From assembly GCF_006538745.1 (NCBI RefSeq), contig NZ_BJLR01000019.1:212046-276045 (forward strand): a stretch of 64,000 bases of DNA. The letters are read 5' to 3'. This stretch comes from Cellulomonas cellasea (lineage in GTDB: Bacteria > Actinomycetota > Actinomycetes > Actinomycetales > Cellulomonadaceae). Below, piece by piece: positions 1 to 10,405 of the stretch. Position numbers and translations under genes: made by a program. Below the pieces are notes generated by a model that was not told the DNA's origin, did no database searches, and worked only from the letters and a program-made list of their open reading frames with translations. Each line of letters begins with the position of its first letter. The first letter of the stretch is position 1.

Positions 1-852
<852 letters not shown>

Positions 853-973
853 CGGGGACCTCTCCTCCTCTGCCGGGCACCCGTGGGCGCCCGGCGGCAG
901 CCACCGGCCGCGGTGCCGGGGTCCCCTCACACTCGCCGCGCCCTGGACGAGCGTCAAGCGCAGGCGGTGCGCG

Positions 974-1011
974 CGCGGGCCCCGTCGCACGTTCGTGCGC
1001 CGGGGCCCGCG
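974..1011 (-). terminator. Terminator hairpin after folC
   Basis: Arms CGCGGGCCCCG (974-984) and CGGGGCCCGCG (1001-1011) pair perfectly, and inside them CGCACG (986-991) pairs with CGTGCG (994-999) around TT. The hairpin begins 11 bases past the folC stop. No U-tract follows, as is common in high-GC actinobacteria. Confidence 0.75.
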
Positions 1012-1021
1012 GGTGCGGCCG

Positions 1022-2443
1022 TCAGGCGCGGCCGAGCAGCGTCCTCGCCTGCGCGACGAGCACGACCGACCCCGTGATCAGGACGCCCGCGCCGTACTGC
1101 GCCTCGCTCTCGGCCCGGTTCGACGCGAGCGCGATCGCGTCGTCGAGCCGCTCCGCGACGTGCACGCGGTCCTCGCCGAATACGTCGACGGCGACCTCGG
1201 CGAGGTCCGGCACGTCGAGCGCGCGGGCGGACGCGGCGCGCGTCACGACGACCTCCGCGAGCAGCGGCTCGAGGCCCGCGAGGATCCCCTCGGGGTCCTT
1301 GTCCGCCATGACGCCGACCACGCCGACGAGCCGCGTGAACTCGAACGCCTCCTCGACCGCCGACACGAGCGCGGCGACGCCCGCGGGGTTGTGCGCGGCG
1401 TCGACCAGGATCGTCGGGCTCGTCCGGACGACCTCGAGCCGGCCCGGCGACGACATGTCCGCGAACGCCGCCTCGACGACCTCGCCGCCCAGTGCCGCGC
1501 CGCCCGTGAGCAGGCTCTCGACGGCGACGAGCGCGAGCAGGGCGTTGTGCGCCTGGTGCTCGCCGTACATCGGCAGGAACACGTCCTGGTAGACGGCGCC
1601 CGTGCCGCGCAGGGTGAGCAGCTGGCCGCCGACCGCGACCTGGCGGTCCACCACCTCGATGTCGACGCCCTCGCGGAGCACCCGGGCACCGCGCTCGGCG
1701 GCCGCCTGCAGCAGCACGCCCTCGACGTCCTCGTCCTGCGCCGCGAGCACCGCGGTCGCGCCGTCCTTGATGATCCCGGACTTCTCGCTCGCGATCTCCA
1801 CGAGCGTGTCCCCGAGGTAGCGCTCGTGGTCGTGCGCCACGGTGGTGATCACCGCGACCTCGCCGTCCACGACGTTCGTCGCGTCCCAGGTGCCGCCGAG
1901 CCCGACCTCGACCACCGCGACCTCGACGGGCGCGTCCGCGAACGCCGCGAAGGCCATCACGGTGAAGACCTCGAAGAAGCTCAGCCGCGGCCCGCCCCGC
2001 TCGAGCGAGCGGGTGTCGACCATGTGCACGTACGGCGCGACGTCCTGCCAGACCTCGACGAAGCGCTCGTCGCTGATCGGCTCGCCGTCGACCGTGATGC
2101 GCTCGGTCACGCGCGTCAGGTGCGGGCTCGTGAACCGGCCCGTGCGCAGCCCGTGCTCGCGCAGGAGCCGCTCGACCATGCGCGCGGTCGACGTCTTGCC
2201 GTTGGTCCCGGTGATGTGGACCGTGCGGAACGCGTGCTGCGGGTCGCCCAGCAGCTCGCACACCTCGCGCACGCGGTCGAGGGACGGCTCGATGTCGTTC
2301 TCGGGCGCGCGCTCGAGGATCGCGGCGTACACCTCGTCGGCGGCCGAGCGTGCGGCGGCCTCGGCCTCGCGGCGCAGGTGCTCCGCGCCGCCCGGCTCGC
2401 CGGAGTACCCGGACGGCCCGCTGCCGCGCTGCGCGGCGCTCAT
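1022..2443 (-). CDS. folC: Folylpolyglutamate synthase / dihydrofolate synthase
   Basis: FolC is a Mur-ligase-fold ATP-dependent enzyme that adds glutamate to dihydropteroate and to reduced folates. The 473-aa product shows the P-loop [10 protein letters not shown] (76-85), the SPHL loop (106-109), and [13 protein letters not shown] (178-190) followed by [11 protein letters not shown], all diagnostic of the family. The first ~40 residues are a poorly conserved extension, common in actinobacterial FolC. The ATG overlaps the ileS stop as ATGA, so translation is probably coupled and the two genes form an operon. In many actinobacteria folC follows valS and precedes a small membrane gene and ndk; here it follows ileS and is followed by dhaK. 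Confidence 0.96.
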   Translation of the reverse strand: MSAAQRGSGPSGYSGEPGGAEHLRREAEAAARSAADEVYAAILERAPENDIEPSLDRVREVCELLGDPQHAFRTVHITGTNGKTSTARMVERLLREHGLRTGRFTSPHLTRVTERITVDGEPISDERFVEVWQDVAPYVHMVDTRSLERGGPRLSFFEVFTVMAFAAFADAPVEVAVVEVGLGGTWDATNVVDGEVAVITTVAHDHERYLGDTLVEIASEKSGIIKDGATAVLAAQDEDVEGVLLQAAAERGARVLREGVDIEVVDRQVAVGGQLLTLRGTGAVYQDVFLPMYGEHQAHNALLALVAVESLLTGGAALGGEVVEAAFADMSSPGRLEVVRTSPTILVDAAHNPAGVAALVSAVEEAFEFTRLVGVVGVMADKDPEGILAGLEPLLAEVVVTRAASARALDVPDLAEVAVDVFGEDRVHVAERLDDAIALASNRAESEAQYGAGVLITGSVVLVAQARTLLGRA

Positions 2444-5400
2444 GCGCGGGCCACCCGGACGACGAGCTCGGTGCCGCCACCGGGCGTCACGACGATCTCG
2501 GTCGCGAGCGTCTCGGTCGCGAGGAACTCCCGGTGCGTCTCGATCGCGGTCAGCCCCTCGGCCGGCACGTCGAGCTCGAGCACGATGCGGTCGCTGACCT
2601 GCAGCCCCGCGGCCTTGCGCGCGTCCTGCACGGCCCGGACCGCGTCGCGCGCGTAGCCCTCGGCGCGCAGCTCGTCGTCGAGCGCGAGGTCGAGCACGAC
2701 GAACCCGCCGCCGGGCAGCACCGCGGCGGCGAGGTCACCCGCTCCCCCGGCGGCCACGACGGTCGCGAGCTCGTACTCGCCGTCCGCGAGCGCGACGTCC
2801 CCGCCCGCGGTGCGGACCACGACGACCCCGTCCGGGGTCTGCTCCCAGTCGCCGGCCTTCGCGGCCCGGATGACGTCCTGGACGCCGCGGCCGAGCCGGG
2901 GCCCGGCGGCGCGCGCGTTGACGGACAGCCGCGTCTCGACGCCGACGTCGGTCGCCGCCGCGTCGTCGAGCGAGAGCAGCGTGACGCCCTTGACGTTGAG
3001 CTCGGCGCCGACGAGGTCCGCGAACGGCTGGACCACCGACGGGTCCGCGAGCGCGACCCGGAGCTCGCGCAGCGGCTGGCGGACGCGCAGGGAGTGCGCC
3101 TTGCGCAGCCCGAGCGCGGTCGAGACGATCGCGCGCACGCGGTCGACGGCCGCGACGAGCTCGTCGTCCGCGGGCAGCGCCCGGTCGTCGACCGAGCCCT
3201 CGACGAGGCTCGGCCAGTCGGACAGGTGCACGCTGCGCCCGCCGGTGAGCCCGCGCCAGACCTCCTCGGAGACCAGCGGGGCGAGCGGCGCCATGACACG
3301 CGTGAGCGTCTCGAGCGCGGTCCACAGCGTGTCGAACGCACCCGCGTCCTCGCCCCAGAACCGCTCGCGCGATGTCCGGACGTACCAGTTGGTCAGCACG
3401 TCGAGGTGCTCGCGCACGCTCTCGCACGCCCCCGGGACGTCGTACGCGTCGAGCTGCGCGGTGACCTTCTCGACGAGCGTGCGCGTGCGGGCCAGCAGGT
3501 ACCGGTCCATCGTCGCGAGCCCGGGCAGGTCCTCGGCCGTCACCCGGCGCGCGGTCAGGCCCTCGCCGCCGTTCGCCGCGCCCGCGTACAGCGCGAAGAA
3601 GTACCACGTGCTCCACAGCGGGAGCAGCACCTGACGGACCTCGGCGCGGATGCCCTCCTCGGTCACGACGAGGTTGCCGCCGCGCAGGATCGGGCTCGCC
3701 ATGAGGAACCAGCGCATCGCGTCGGAGCCGTCGCGGTCGAGGACCTCGGACACGTCCGGGTAGTTGCGCAGCGACTTGCTCATCTTGCGCCCGTCGGACC
3801 CGAGCACGATGCCGTGCGAGACGGCCGTGCCGAACGACGGGCGGTCGAACAGCGCGGTCGCGAGCACGTGCAGCGTGTAGAACCAGCCGCGCGTCTGCCC
3901 GATGTACTCCGTGATGAAGTCGCCCGGGTAGTGGTGCTCGAACCAGTCGGCGTTCTCGAAGGGGTAGTGCACCTGCGCGAACGGCATCGAGCCCGAGTCG
4001 AACCACACGTCGAGCACGTCGGGGATGCGGCGCATCGTGGACCGGCCCGTCGGGTCGTCCGGGTTCGGGCGCGTGAGCTCGTCGATGAACGGGCGGTGCA
4101 GGTCGGTCACCTCGACACCGAAGTCGGCCTCGAGCTCGGCGAGCGAGCCGTACACGTCGCGGCGCGGGTACGCCGGGTCGTCGCTCTCCCACACCGGGAT
4201 GGGCGTGCCCCAGTAGCGGTTGCGGGAGATCGACCAGTCGCGGGCGCCCGCGAGCCACTTGCCGAACTGCCCGTCCTTGATGTGGTCGGGCACCCAGGTG
4301 ATCTTGTCGTTGAGCTCGACCATGCGGTCGCGGAACTCGCTGACGCGCACGAACCAGCTCGACACCGCCTTGTAGATCAACGGGTTCCGGCACCGCCAGC
4401 AGTGCGGGTAGGAGTGCTGGTAGGTCTCGTGCCGGACGACGACCGCGCGGTCCTCGGCGTGCACCGCCGCGAGCGGGCCCGTGCCGGCCTTGAGGTCCGC
4501 GATCACGTGCGGGTTCGCGTCGAAGACCTGCTGACCGGCGTAGTCGGGCACCTCGGTCGTGAAGCGGCCCTTGGCGTCGACCGGGACGACGGGCGTGATG
4601 CCCGCCGCCGCGCAGACCGCCATGTCCTCCTCGCCGAAGGCCGGCGCGAGGTGCACGAGCCCGGTGCCGTCCTCGGTCGACACGAAGTCGCCCGCGAGCA
4701 CACGGTGCGCGTTCGGGTGGCCGGCGAAGTACGGGAACGGCGGCGTGTACGACCGGCCCGCGACCTCGGCGCCCGTGAGGTGCTCGACGACCGTGGCGTC
4801 CTCGCCGAGCTCACGGGCGTACGACGCGAGGCGCGACGCCGCGAGCAGCACGCGGTCCCCGGCGAGCGGGCCCTCGACGGGCGCGACGACGACGTAGTCG
4901 ATCTCGGGACCGACCGCGACGGCCAGGTTGCTCGGGAGCGTCCACGGCGTCGTGGTCCAGATCAGCGCGAGCTCGCCCGTCTCGAGGCGCACGCCGACCG
5001 TCAGGGCCGGGTCCTGGCGCGACTGGTAGACGTCGTCGTCCATCCGCAGCTCGTGGTTGGACAGCGGGGTCTCGTCACGCCAGCAGTACGGCAGCACCCG
5101 GTAGCCCTCGTACGCGAGGCCCTTGTCGTAGAGCTGCTTGAACGCCCACACGACCGACTCCATGTAGGTCAGGTCGAGCGTCTTGTAGTCGTTGTCGAAG
5201 TCGACCCAGCGGGCCTGGCGCGTCACGTACTCGCGCCACTCGTCGGTGTACTTGAGCACCGACGTGCGGCACGCCTCGTTGAACGCGGCGATGCCCATCT
5301 CGTCGATCTGCGACTTGTCGGTGATCCCGAGCACGCGCTCGGCCTCGAGCTCGGCGGGCAGCCCGTGCGTGTCCCAGCCGAAGCGGCGCTCGACCCGGCG

Positions 5401-5661
5401 GCCGCGCTGGGTCTGGTAGCGCCCGACGAGGTCCTTCGCGTACCCCGTGAGCAGGTGGCCGTAGTGGGGCAGGCCGTTCGCGAACGGCGGGCCGTCGTAG
5501 AAGACGAACTCGTTCGCGCCGTTCTCGCCCGCGGGGCGCTGGTCGACCGACGCCTGGAACGTGCCGTCGGCCGCCCAGTGGGCGAGCACGTCCTTCTCGA
5601 GGGACGGCAGGTCGGGGCTCGCGGGCACACCGTCGTCGGCGCGGTGCAGCGGATAGGCCAT
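2440..5661 (-). CDS. ileS: Isoleucyl-tRNA synthetase, eukaryote-like (IleRS2) type
   Basis: Charges tRNA-Ile and edits misactivated valine. The 1073-aa protein has the class I signature [11 protein letters not shown] (59-69), a Zn-type [12 protein letters not shown] near 420 and KMSKS near 625, followed by a long C-terminal anticodon-binding region. The text [10 protein letters not shown] and the long C-terminus match the eukaryote-like IleRS found in actinobacteria rather than the E. coli type. Members of this clade are known to be poorly inhibited by mupirocin; that is family knowledge, not seen here. Expression should be controlled by the T-box leader directly upstream. The stop overlaps the folC start. 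Confidence 0.97.
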   Translation of the reverse strand: MAYPLHRADDGVPASPDLPSLEKDVLAHWAADGTFQASVDQRPAGENGANEFVFYDGPPFANGLPHYGHLLTGYAKDLVGRYQTQRGRRVERRFGWDTHGLPAELEAERVLGITDKSQIDEMGIAAFNEACRTSVLKYTDEWREYVTRQARWVDFDNDYKTLDLTYMESVVWAFKQLYDKGLAYEGYRVLPYCWRDETPLSNHELRMDDDVYQSRQDPALTVGVRLETGELALIWTTTPWTLPSNLAVAVGPEIDYVVVAPVEGPLAGDRVLLAASRLASYARELGEDATVVEHLTGAEVAGRSYTPPFPYFAGHPNAHRVLAGDFVSTEDGTGLVHLAPAFGEEDMAVCAAAGITPVVPVDAKGRFTTEVPDYAGQQVFDANPHVIADLKAGTGPLAAVHAEDRAVVVRHETYQHSYPHCWRCRNPLIYKAVSSWFVRVSEFRDRMVELNDKITWVPDHIKDGQFGKWLAGARDWSISRNRYWGTPIPVWESDDPAYPRRDVYGSLAELEADFGVEVTDLHRPFIDELTRPNPDDPTGRSTMRRIPDVLDVWFDSGSMPFAQVHYPFENADWFEHHYPGDFITEYIGQTRGWFYTLHVLATALFDRPSFGTAVSHGIVLGSDGRKMSKSLRNYPDVSEVLDRDGSDAMRWFLMASPILRGGNLVVTEEGIRAEVRQVLLPLWSTWYFFALYAGAANGGEGLTARRVTAEDLPGLATMDRYLLARTRTLVEKVTAQLDAYDVPGACESVREHLDVLTNWYVRTSRERFWGEDAGAFDTLWTALETLTRVMAPLAPLVSEEVWRGLTGGRSVHLSDWPSLVEGSVDDRALPADDELVAAVDRVRAIVSTALGLRKAHSLRVRQPLRELRVALADPSVVQPFADLVGAELNVKGVTLLSLDDAAATDVGVETRLSVNARAAGPRLGRGVQDVIRAAKAGDWEQTPDGVVVVRTAGGDVALADGEYELATVVAAGGAGDLAAAVLPGGGFVVLDLALDDELRAEGYARDAVRAVQDARKAAGLQVSDRIVLELDVPAEGLTAIETHREFLATETLATEIVVTPGGGTELVVRVARA

Positions 5662-5909
5662 GGTCTTCGGGCTCCCGGGGTCGGTCGTGCGCTCTCGTCA
5701 CCTGCACGAGGACGACGGCCCCGGCTCTCGCCGTCGCCACCGCGGTACCACCCCGCTTGCCCCGCCCCGCGAACGGGTGCGCGACCACTCTCCGACGGCT
5801 GTGACGGGCCTGCCCCGTCCGGTTCTACTGGGCGGCGCGCTCCCGTCTGCCGGGCGTGCACCGCTGTTCTTCCGGAGGCTCGCCGGTGATGGCCGGGTCG
5901 ACGCCTGTG
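5662..5909 (-). promoter_or_regulatory. T-box riboswitch leader of ileS
   Basis: The ~250-base leader contains the T-box core GGGGTGGTACCGCGG (minus strand of 5740-5754), which pairs with the NCCA end of uncharged tRNA. Further upstream GCCATCACCGGCGAGCC (about 5892-5876) carries an ATC isoleucine specifier at 5890-5888, followed by CTCCGGAAGAACAGC and AGTAGAACCGGACGGG, sequence blocks typical of actinobacterial ileS leaders with a shortened stem I. Actinobacterial members usually act at translation by hiding the ribosome site; the GGGAG before the ileS ATG would be the target. There is no gene in this stretch. Confidence 0.9.
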
Positions 5910-5915
5910 CCCGCC

Positions 5916-5921
5916 ATCCTA
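5916..5921 (-). promoter_or_regulatory. -10 element for the ileS T-box transcript
   Basis: The minus-strand hexamer TAGGAT lies just upstream of the first T-box elements, placing the transcript start near 5909. No clear -35 hexamer is visible at 17-18 bases. Confidence 0.55.
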
Positions 5922-5972
5922 GACGCCGGTGTGGTGGGGGCCGCCAGCGCGATCCGCTCGGGCGAGCACGGG

Positions 5973-6236
5973 TCAGACGGCGGCCGAGCCGCCCGGGCGC
6001 CAGACGGCCTCGTCGACCCAGTGGCGGGTCGCGGTCTCGTCGACGCGACGGTCGTACTCCTCGGGCGTGATCGCGCCGCTCTCGAGCGCGGTCAGGTTCT
6101 CCACGTCCTCGCGGTTGGCCACCCACCCGCCCGCCGCCGCCCGGACGAACGACTGCCGGACGGACCGGCGCTGCTGCTCGTCGAGCGGCTCGAACAGCTC
6201 GGGCCAGAGCGCCTCGACGTCGGGATCCTCGTGCAT
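5973..6236 (-). CDS. Small acidic protein, VbhA-antitoxin-like C-terminal helices
   Basis: 87 aa, starting MHEDPDVEALW at an ATG with GAGGGGGAG six bases upstream; an earlier in-frame start would add a low-complexity Arg/Pro/Gly stretch and has no ribosome site. Residues about 20-65 form the pattern RQSFVRAAAGGWVAN...ALESGAITPEEYDRR, which resembles the short helical repeat of VbhA-type Fic antitoxins (a glycine after the first helix, then a G-x-I-T-x-E-E turn). No Fic gene is beside it, so a toxin-antitoxin role is not supported by context. Soluble, with no signal peptide. The gene ends 51 bases before the ileS promoter. Treat the function as unknown. Confidence 0.6.
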   Translation of the reverse strand: MHEDPDVEALWPELFEPLDEQQRRSVRQSFVRAAAGGWVANREDVENLTALESGAITPEEYDRRVDETATRHWVDEAVWRPGGSAAV

Positions 6237-6412
6237 GGCGCTCCCCCTCCTCGGGCGGCCCGGCGGGCGGCCGCGCGGCACGCCCCGACTGTACGCAGCG
6301 CCCGGCGCGCCGTCCTGCGCTGCGTACCGGCGCGGCCCGCACCCGGCGGCCGTCCGGGTGGCGTCCGCCCGGCCGCGACCGGGCGCTGCGGGCCGGCCGG
6401 GGGCGCGGTGGG

Positions 6413-7114
6413 ATGATCTCGCCCGTGACCTACCGCCTCGCCCTGCTCGACCTCGACGGCACCCTGACCGACTCCGCCCCCGCGATCACCGCCTCGGTGC
6501 GCGCCGCGTACGCCGCGATGGGCGTCCCCGCACCGGACGCCGCAACCCTGCGGACCTTCGTGGGGCCGCCGATCTGGGACAACTTCACGGCCCACGGCGT
6601 CCCTCCGGAGCTCGTCGAGACCGGCATCGCTGCCTACCGCGCGGACTACGCCGAGCGGGCGACGCGCGACGCGGTCCTCTACCCGGGCATCCTCGAGCTG
6701 CTGACCGCGCTGCGCGCCGCGGGCCTGCGCACCGCGGTCGCGACGTCCAAGCCGGAGCCGACGGCCCGGCGCATCGCCGCGCACTTCGGGCTCGACGCGC
6801 TCGTCGACGGCGTGTTCGGCGCGTCGTTCGACCAGAGCCGTGCGAGCAAGGCCGCCGTCGTCGCGCACGCGCTCGACTCCCTCGGCGCACGGGACCTCGC
6901 GGCGCGCGGCGAGGTCGTCATGGTGGGCGACCGGGAGCACGACGTGCTCGGCTCCCGCGCGCACGGCGTGGAGTGCATCGCGGTGACCTGGGGGTACGCC
7001 CCGCCCGGCGAGCTCAAGGCCGCGGCCCCGCTCGCCACCGTCACGACCGTCGACGAGCTGCGCGCGCTGCTCACCGCGGGGCACCCCGGCGCCGACCCGG
7101 TGGCCGCCCCGTGA
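6413..7114 (+). CDS. HAD-superfamily hydrolase, phosphoglycolate phosphatase-like
   Basis: A 233-aa cytosolic phosphatase with the four HAD motifs: LDLDGTLTDS near the N-terminus (nucleophile and acid/base Asp), ATSKPEP in the middle (motif II Ser), the Lys of SRASKAAVV (motif III) and MVGDREHDVLGSRAHG (motif IV Asp pair), with a helical cap between motifs I and II. The layout is that of the Gph/PpaX branch, but substrate cannot be read from sequence. Two starts are possible: ATG 6413, and GTG 6425, which lies 6-7 bases after a -10-like GATGAT and could be leaderless. The stop overlaps the next start (GTGA). Confidence 0.87.
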   Translation: MISPVTYRLALLDLDGTLTDSAPAITASVRAAYAAMGVPAPDAATLRTFVGPPIWDNFTAHGVPPELVETGIAAYRADYAERATRDAVLYPGILELLTALRAAGLRTAVATSKPEPTARRIAAHFGLDALVDGVFGASFDQSRASKAAVVAHALDSLGARDLAARGEVVMVGDREHDVLGSRAHGVECIAVTWGYAPPGELKAAAPLATVTTVDELRALLTAGHPGADPVAAP

Positions 7115-7758
7115 GCGCCGTGGACGTCCTCGGCTGGGCCGGGTCGGCGCTGCTCGTCTACTCGGTGCTGCAGTCGCGCATGCTGCGGTTCCGCGTGCTC
7201 AACCTCGCCGCGTCCGGGGCGCTCGTGGTGTTCAACGCGCTCATCGGCGTGTGGTCCATGGTCGCGATGAACGCCGCCCTGTGCGCCATCAACGCGTGGT
7301 TCATCGTGAGCCTGCTGCGCCGCCGGAGCACCGGGACCGCGTTCGAGTGGGTCGCGGCGGCACCCGACGACCCGTTCGTCGCGCGCTTCCTCGGCCAGCA
7401 CGGTGCGGACGTCGCGCGGTTCTGGCCTGCGGCGCGCACGCTCCCGACGCTCGACGTCGCGCCGCCGAACGTGCTGTGCGCGCTCGTGCTGCACGGCGAC
7501 GTCACCGTCGGGCTCGTCGTGGCGGTCCGCGAGCGCGACGCCGCCGGCGCGGGGGCGTGGGAGCTGCTCGTCGACTACGTGATCCCGGGCTACCGCGACT
7601 ACACCGCGGGCTCGCTCATCTACTCCCCCGCGGGCCCGTTCGCCGCACGCGGGGCGCAGCGCGTCGTCAGCACCGGGGTCGTCGCGGCGAGCGTGCGGCC
7701 GTACCTGCACCGCGCCGGGTTCGCGCTCGACGGCGAGCGGTGGGTGCGCGCGCTCTGA
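7111..7758 (+). CDS. Membrane protein with N-terminal YgjV-like three-helix region
   Basis: 215 aa from a GTG that overlaps the upstream stop. Residues about 5-75 hold three hydrophobic helices (LGWAGSALLVYSVLQSR, LNLAASGALVVFNALIGVW, VAMNAALCAINAWFIVSLL), as in YgjV-type inner-membrane proteins. The remaining ~140 residues are soluble and include a RFLGQHGADVARFWPA block and a C-terminal part ending YLHRAGFALDGERWVRAL that is reminiscent of a GNAT-like or small alpha/beta domain. Function unknown. Probably co-transcribed with the phosphatase upstream. Confidence 0.75.
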   Translation: MSAVDVLGWAGSALLVYSVLQSRMLRFRVLNLAASGALVVFNALIGVWSMVAMNAALCAINAWFIVSLLRRRSTGTAFEWVAAAPDDPFVARFLGQHGADVARFWPAARTLPTLDVAPPNVLCALVLHGDVTVGLVVAVRERDAAGAGAWELLVDYVIPGYRDYTAGSLIYSPAGPFAARGAQRVVSTGVVAASVRPYLHRAGFALDGERWVRAL

Positions 7759-7837
7759 CGCGGCCGATCGGGTGGTCGGCCGGCGCGGGCCTCCCGTCGC
7801 CGACCCGGGCGGCGCGACCGGCCGCTACGGTGACCGC

Positions 7838-8026
7838 ATGATGTTCGGCGGCCCCCTGGAGTACCTGCTCGTCGGCGTGCTCGCCTACGCCGTCCCGATC
7901 CTGGTGTGCGCCTTCTTCGTGTACTGGGTCGTGCGCAAGGCGGTCCGGGACGGCATGCAGGACGCGGGCTTCCCGCGGCCGCCCGCCGCCGCGCCGCAGG
8001 ACGGGCCGGAACCGCCCCAGGGGTGA
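7838..8026 (+). CDS. Small single-pass membrane protein
   Basis: 62 aa, MMFGGPLEYLLVGVLAYAV with one transmembrane segment (about 9-29), a basic VVRKAVRDGMQ stretch just inside, and a Pro-rich tail. A -10-like TACGGT stands 7 bases before the ATG, so the mRNA is probably leaderless. Converges on the reductase gene at 8061. No known function. Confidence 0.6.
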   Translation: MMFGGPLEYLLVGVLAYAVPILVCAFFVYWVVRKAVRDGMQDAGFPRPPAAAPQDGPEPPQG

Positions 8027-8060
8027 GGGCGGCCCGGCCCGGCCCACGGGCGGGGTCCGT

Positions 8061-8906
8061 TCAGGCGCCCGTGGGACGCCGCGCGATCTGCGTGTTCGAG
8101 ACCTGCGCGCGCGGGCGGACCACGAGCGTGTCGATGTTCACGTGGTGCGGGCGCGTGAGCGCGAACGTGATGACGTCGGCGACGTCCTGGGCCAGCAGCG
8201 GCTCGTAGCCCTCGTAGATCTTCGCGGCGCGCTCGGCGTCCCCGCCGAACCGCACGAGCGAGAACTCCTCGGTCGCGACGTTGCCGGGCGCGACGTCCAT
8301 GACCCGCACCGGCTCGCCGATGAGCTCGAGGCGCAGCGTCGTGGTGAGCATGCGCTCGGCGTGCTTGACCCCGGTGTACCCGCCGCCGCCCTCGTAGGGC
8401 GCGATGCCCGCGGTCGAGGTCACGACGAGCACGTCGCCGCGCCCGCTCGCGCGCAGGGCCGGGAGCAGCGCCTTCGTGATGCGCAGCGTGCCGAGCACGT
8501 TGGTCTCGTACATCCGACGCCAGCCCTCGACGTCGGCGTGCTCGACGCGGTCGAGCCCGAGCGCACCGCCCGCGTTGTTGACCAGCGACGTCAGGCCGCC
8601 GGTCGCCTCGACGTGCGCGGTGAGCCGGGCGACGTCGTCGTCCGAGGTGATGTCGCACGCGAACGGCTCGGCACCCGTCTCGGCCGCGAGCGCCTCGAGC
8701 CGGTCGGCGCGGCGGGCGACGGCGACGACGTCCCAGCCCTCGGTGCGCAGCCGGCGCACCGTCGCCGCGCCGATGCCCGACGAGGCCCCGGTGACGACGG
8801 CGCGCAGCCGCGTCGCAGCGGTACCGTCCGCGGCCACCTCGCCCGTGCGGTGCTCGGTGCGGTGCTCCGTGCCCTGCGTCGTGCCGTCCGAACCCGTGGT
8901 GCTCAC
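8061..8906 (-). CDS. YdfG-type short-chain dehydrogenase (3-hydroxy acid dehydrogenase / malonic semialdehyde reductase)
   Basis: NADP-dependent classical SDR of 281 aa: TGASSGIG (39-46) binds cofactor, NNAG is at 110-113, and the catalytic Ser164, Tyr177 and Lys181 are present (GYTGVKHA). The C-terminus (NVATEEFSLVRF, then HVNIDTLVVRP) matches YdfG, which reduces malonic semialdehyde to 3-hydroxypropionate and oxidises serine-type 3-hydroxy acids. The first ~30 residues are a Thr/Glu/His-rich extension. The GTG start overlaps the aminotransferase stop (GTGA). Downstream of a beta-alanine-forming pathway and its transaminase, malonic semialdehyde reduction is the natural job; this is inference from context plus family. 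Confidence 0.88.
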   Translation of the reverse strand: MSTTGSDGTTQGTEHRTEHRTGEVAADGTAATRLRAVVTGASSGIGAATVRRLRTEGWDVVAVARRADRLEALAAETGAEPFACDITSDDDVARLTAHVEATGGLTSLVNNAGGALGLDRVEHADVEGWRRMYETNVLGTLRITKALLPALRASGRGDVLVVTSTAGIAPYEGGGGYTGVKHAERMLTTTLRLELIGEPVRVMDVAPGNVATEEFSLVRFGGDAERAAKIYEGYEPLLAQDVADVITFALTRPHHVNIDTLVVRPRAQVSNTQIARRPTGA

Positions 8907-10276
8907 AGCTCTCCCTCGATCACGGTCAGTGCCTCGTCGTACACGGCCAGCGCCCGCGCCACCTCGTCGTCCGTGACGACGCACGGCGGCACCACGTGGA
9001 TGCGGTTGTCGGCGAGGAACGGCAGCAGGTCGCGGGCCATCATCTCCGACTTCACGCGTGCTACGAGCGCCGGGGGCAGCGGCTCGCGGGTCGCGCGGTC
9101 CGCCACGAGCTCGAGGGCCCAGAACACCCCGAGGCCGCGGACCTCGCCGATCACGGGGTGGCGATCGGCGAGCGCGGCGAGCCCGGGGCCCAGCACGTCG
9201 GCGCCGATGCGCGCGGCGTTCTCGACGACGTGCTCGCGCTCCATCGTCTCGATCGTCGCGACCACGGCCGCCATCGCGAGCGGGTGCCCCGAGTAGGTGA
9301 GGCCGCCCGGGAACACGCGGTCGTCGAACGTCGCGGCGACCGCGTCGGAGATCAGGACCCCGCCCGCCGGCACGTAGCCGGAGTTGACGCCCTTCGCGAA
9401 CGTCACCAGGTCGGGGCGGACGCCCCAGTGGTCGAGCGCGAGCCACGCGCCGGTGCGCCCGAACCCCGACATGACCTCGTCGAGGATCAGCAGCACGCCG
9501 TACCGGTCGCACAGCGCGCGCACGCCGGCGAGGTAGCCGTCGGGCGGCACGAGCACCCCGCCGGTCCCGACGACCGTCTCGAGCAGCACCGCGGCGACCG
9601 ACGCCGGGCCCTCGCACTGGATCACGCGCTCGAGGTGGCGCAGCGCGCGCTCGCACTCCTCCTCGGGCGTGGTCGCCCAGAAGTCGCTGCGGTACAGGTA
9701 CGGGCCGAACGCGTGCACGTGCCCGCGCGCGTACTCGTTGGGCACCCGGCGCCAGTCCCCCGTCGCGACCACGGCCGCGCCGGTGTTGCCGTGGTACGAG
9801 CGGTACAGCGAGACGACCTTGTCGCGGCCCGTGTGCTGGCGCGCGAGGCGGATGGCGTTCTCGTTGGCGTCGGCGCCACCGTTGGTGAAGAAGATCTTGT
9901 GCATCCCCGCGGGGGCGTGCGCGACGACCGCCCGCGCCGCGAGCCCGCGCGTGAGGTTCGCGGTCGCCGGGGCCACGGTCGGCAGCAGGTCGGCCTGCAT
10001 CTGGATCGCCTGCACGACCGCGGGGTGCCCGTGGCCGATGTTGGTGTTGACGAGCTGGCTCGAGAAGTCGAGGTAGCGGCGTCCGGCGTGGTCCCAGACC
10101 TCGCTGCCCGAGCCGCCGGCCAGCACGAACGGCGCCAGGGCACCCTGCGCCGACCAGGAGTGGAAGACGTGCGCGCGGTCGAGCTCGGCGGCCCGGACGT
10201 CGTCGGGGTGCCGTGCGGGGTGGGGATCGGCGTGCGGGGCGAGGCCCTCCGGGGATCCCGGCGGTGCAGCGGTCAT
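8903..10276 (-). CDS. Class III PLP aminotransferase, probable beta-alanine (omega-amino acid):pyruvate/2-oxoglutarate transaminase
   Basis: 457 aa, cytosolic. Motifs: FFTNGGADANENAIRLAR (phosphate-binding and aldimine region), LILDEVMSGFGRTG (the Asp contacting the PLP pyridine), and the Schiff-base Lys in DLVTFAKGVNSGYVPAGG, then GGLTYSGHPLA. The overall text resembles taurine/beta-alanine:pyruvate aminotransferases. The ATG follows AGGAAGG. In a cluster with dihydropyrimidinase and beta-ureidopropionase it should remove the amino group of beta-alanine, giving malonic semialdehyde for the coupled SDR. A hairpin separates it from the ABC binding-protein gene upstream, so its level may differ from that of the transporter. 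Confidence 0.9.
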   Translation of the reverse strand: MTAAPPGSPEGLAPHADPHPARHPDDVRAAELDRAHVFHSWSAQGALAPFVLAGGSGSEVWDHAGRRYLDFSSQLVNTNIGHGHPAVVQAIQMQADLLPTVAPATANLTRGLAARAVVAHAPAGMHKIFFTNGGADANENAIRLARQHTGRDKVVSLYRSYHGNTGAAVVATGDWRRVPNEYARGHVHAFGPYLYRSDFWATTPEEECERALRHLERVIQCEGPASVAAVLLETVVGTGGVLVPPDGYLAGVRALCDRYGVLLILDEVMSGFGRTGAWLALDHWGVRPDLVTFAKGVNSGYVPAGGVLISDAVAATFDDRVFPGGLTYSGHPLAMAAVVATIETMEREHVVENAARIGADVLGPGLAALADRHPVIGEVRGLGVFWALELVADRATREPLPPALVARVKSEMMARDLLPFLADNRIHVVPPCVVTDDEVARALAVYDEALTVIEGEL

Positions 10277-10296
10277 GGCGGACGCCTTCCTGGTCG

Positions 10297-10317
10297 CGTC
10301 GTGCGTCGTGCGTCGTC
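10297..10317. repeat. Three 7-bp tandem units before the aminotransferase
   Basis: GCGTCGT occurs three times in a row with slight edge variation inside the 129-base gap between the binding-protein gene and the aminotransferase. Confidence 0.5.
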
Positions 10318-10359
10318 CCGTGCGTGGCGCGTGGTGCGTCGGCGGGGAGCCGCCGGGGC

Positions 10360-10391
10360 GGGCGCGGGCGGCGTGGAGGTCGCCCGCGCCC
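10360..10391 (-). terminator. Intra-cluster terminator/attenuating hairpin
   Basis: GGGCGCGGGCG (10360-10370) and CGCCCGCGCCC (10381-10391) pair perfectly around a 10-base loop, 15 bases past the stop of the binding-protein gene. It may end or reduce transcription before the aminotransferase gene. Confidence 0.6.
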
Positions 10392-10405
10392 ACCCCGGCG
10401 GACGG

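Noticed and set aside
2350..5889. Very long plus-strand open frame opposite folC and ileS.
   Set aside because: Its product is almost entirely Arg/Ala/Val/Asp low complexity, as expected for the antisense frame of a high-GC gene; the minus-strand ileS is unmistakable.
5973..6236. A Fic/VbhA toxin-antitoxin module.
   Set aside because: Only an antitoxin-like helix pattern is present; there is no Fic gene within the neighbourhood.
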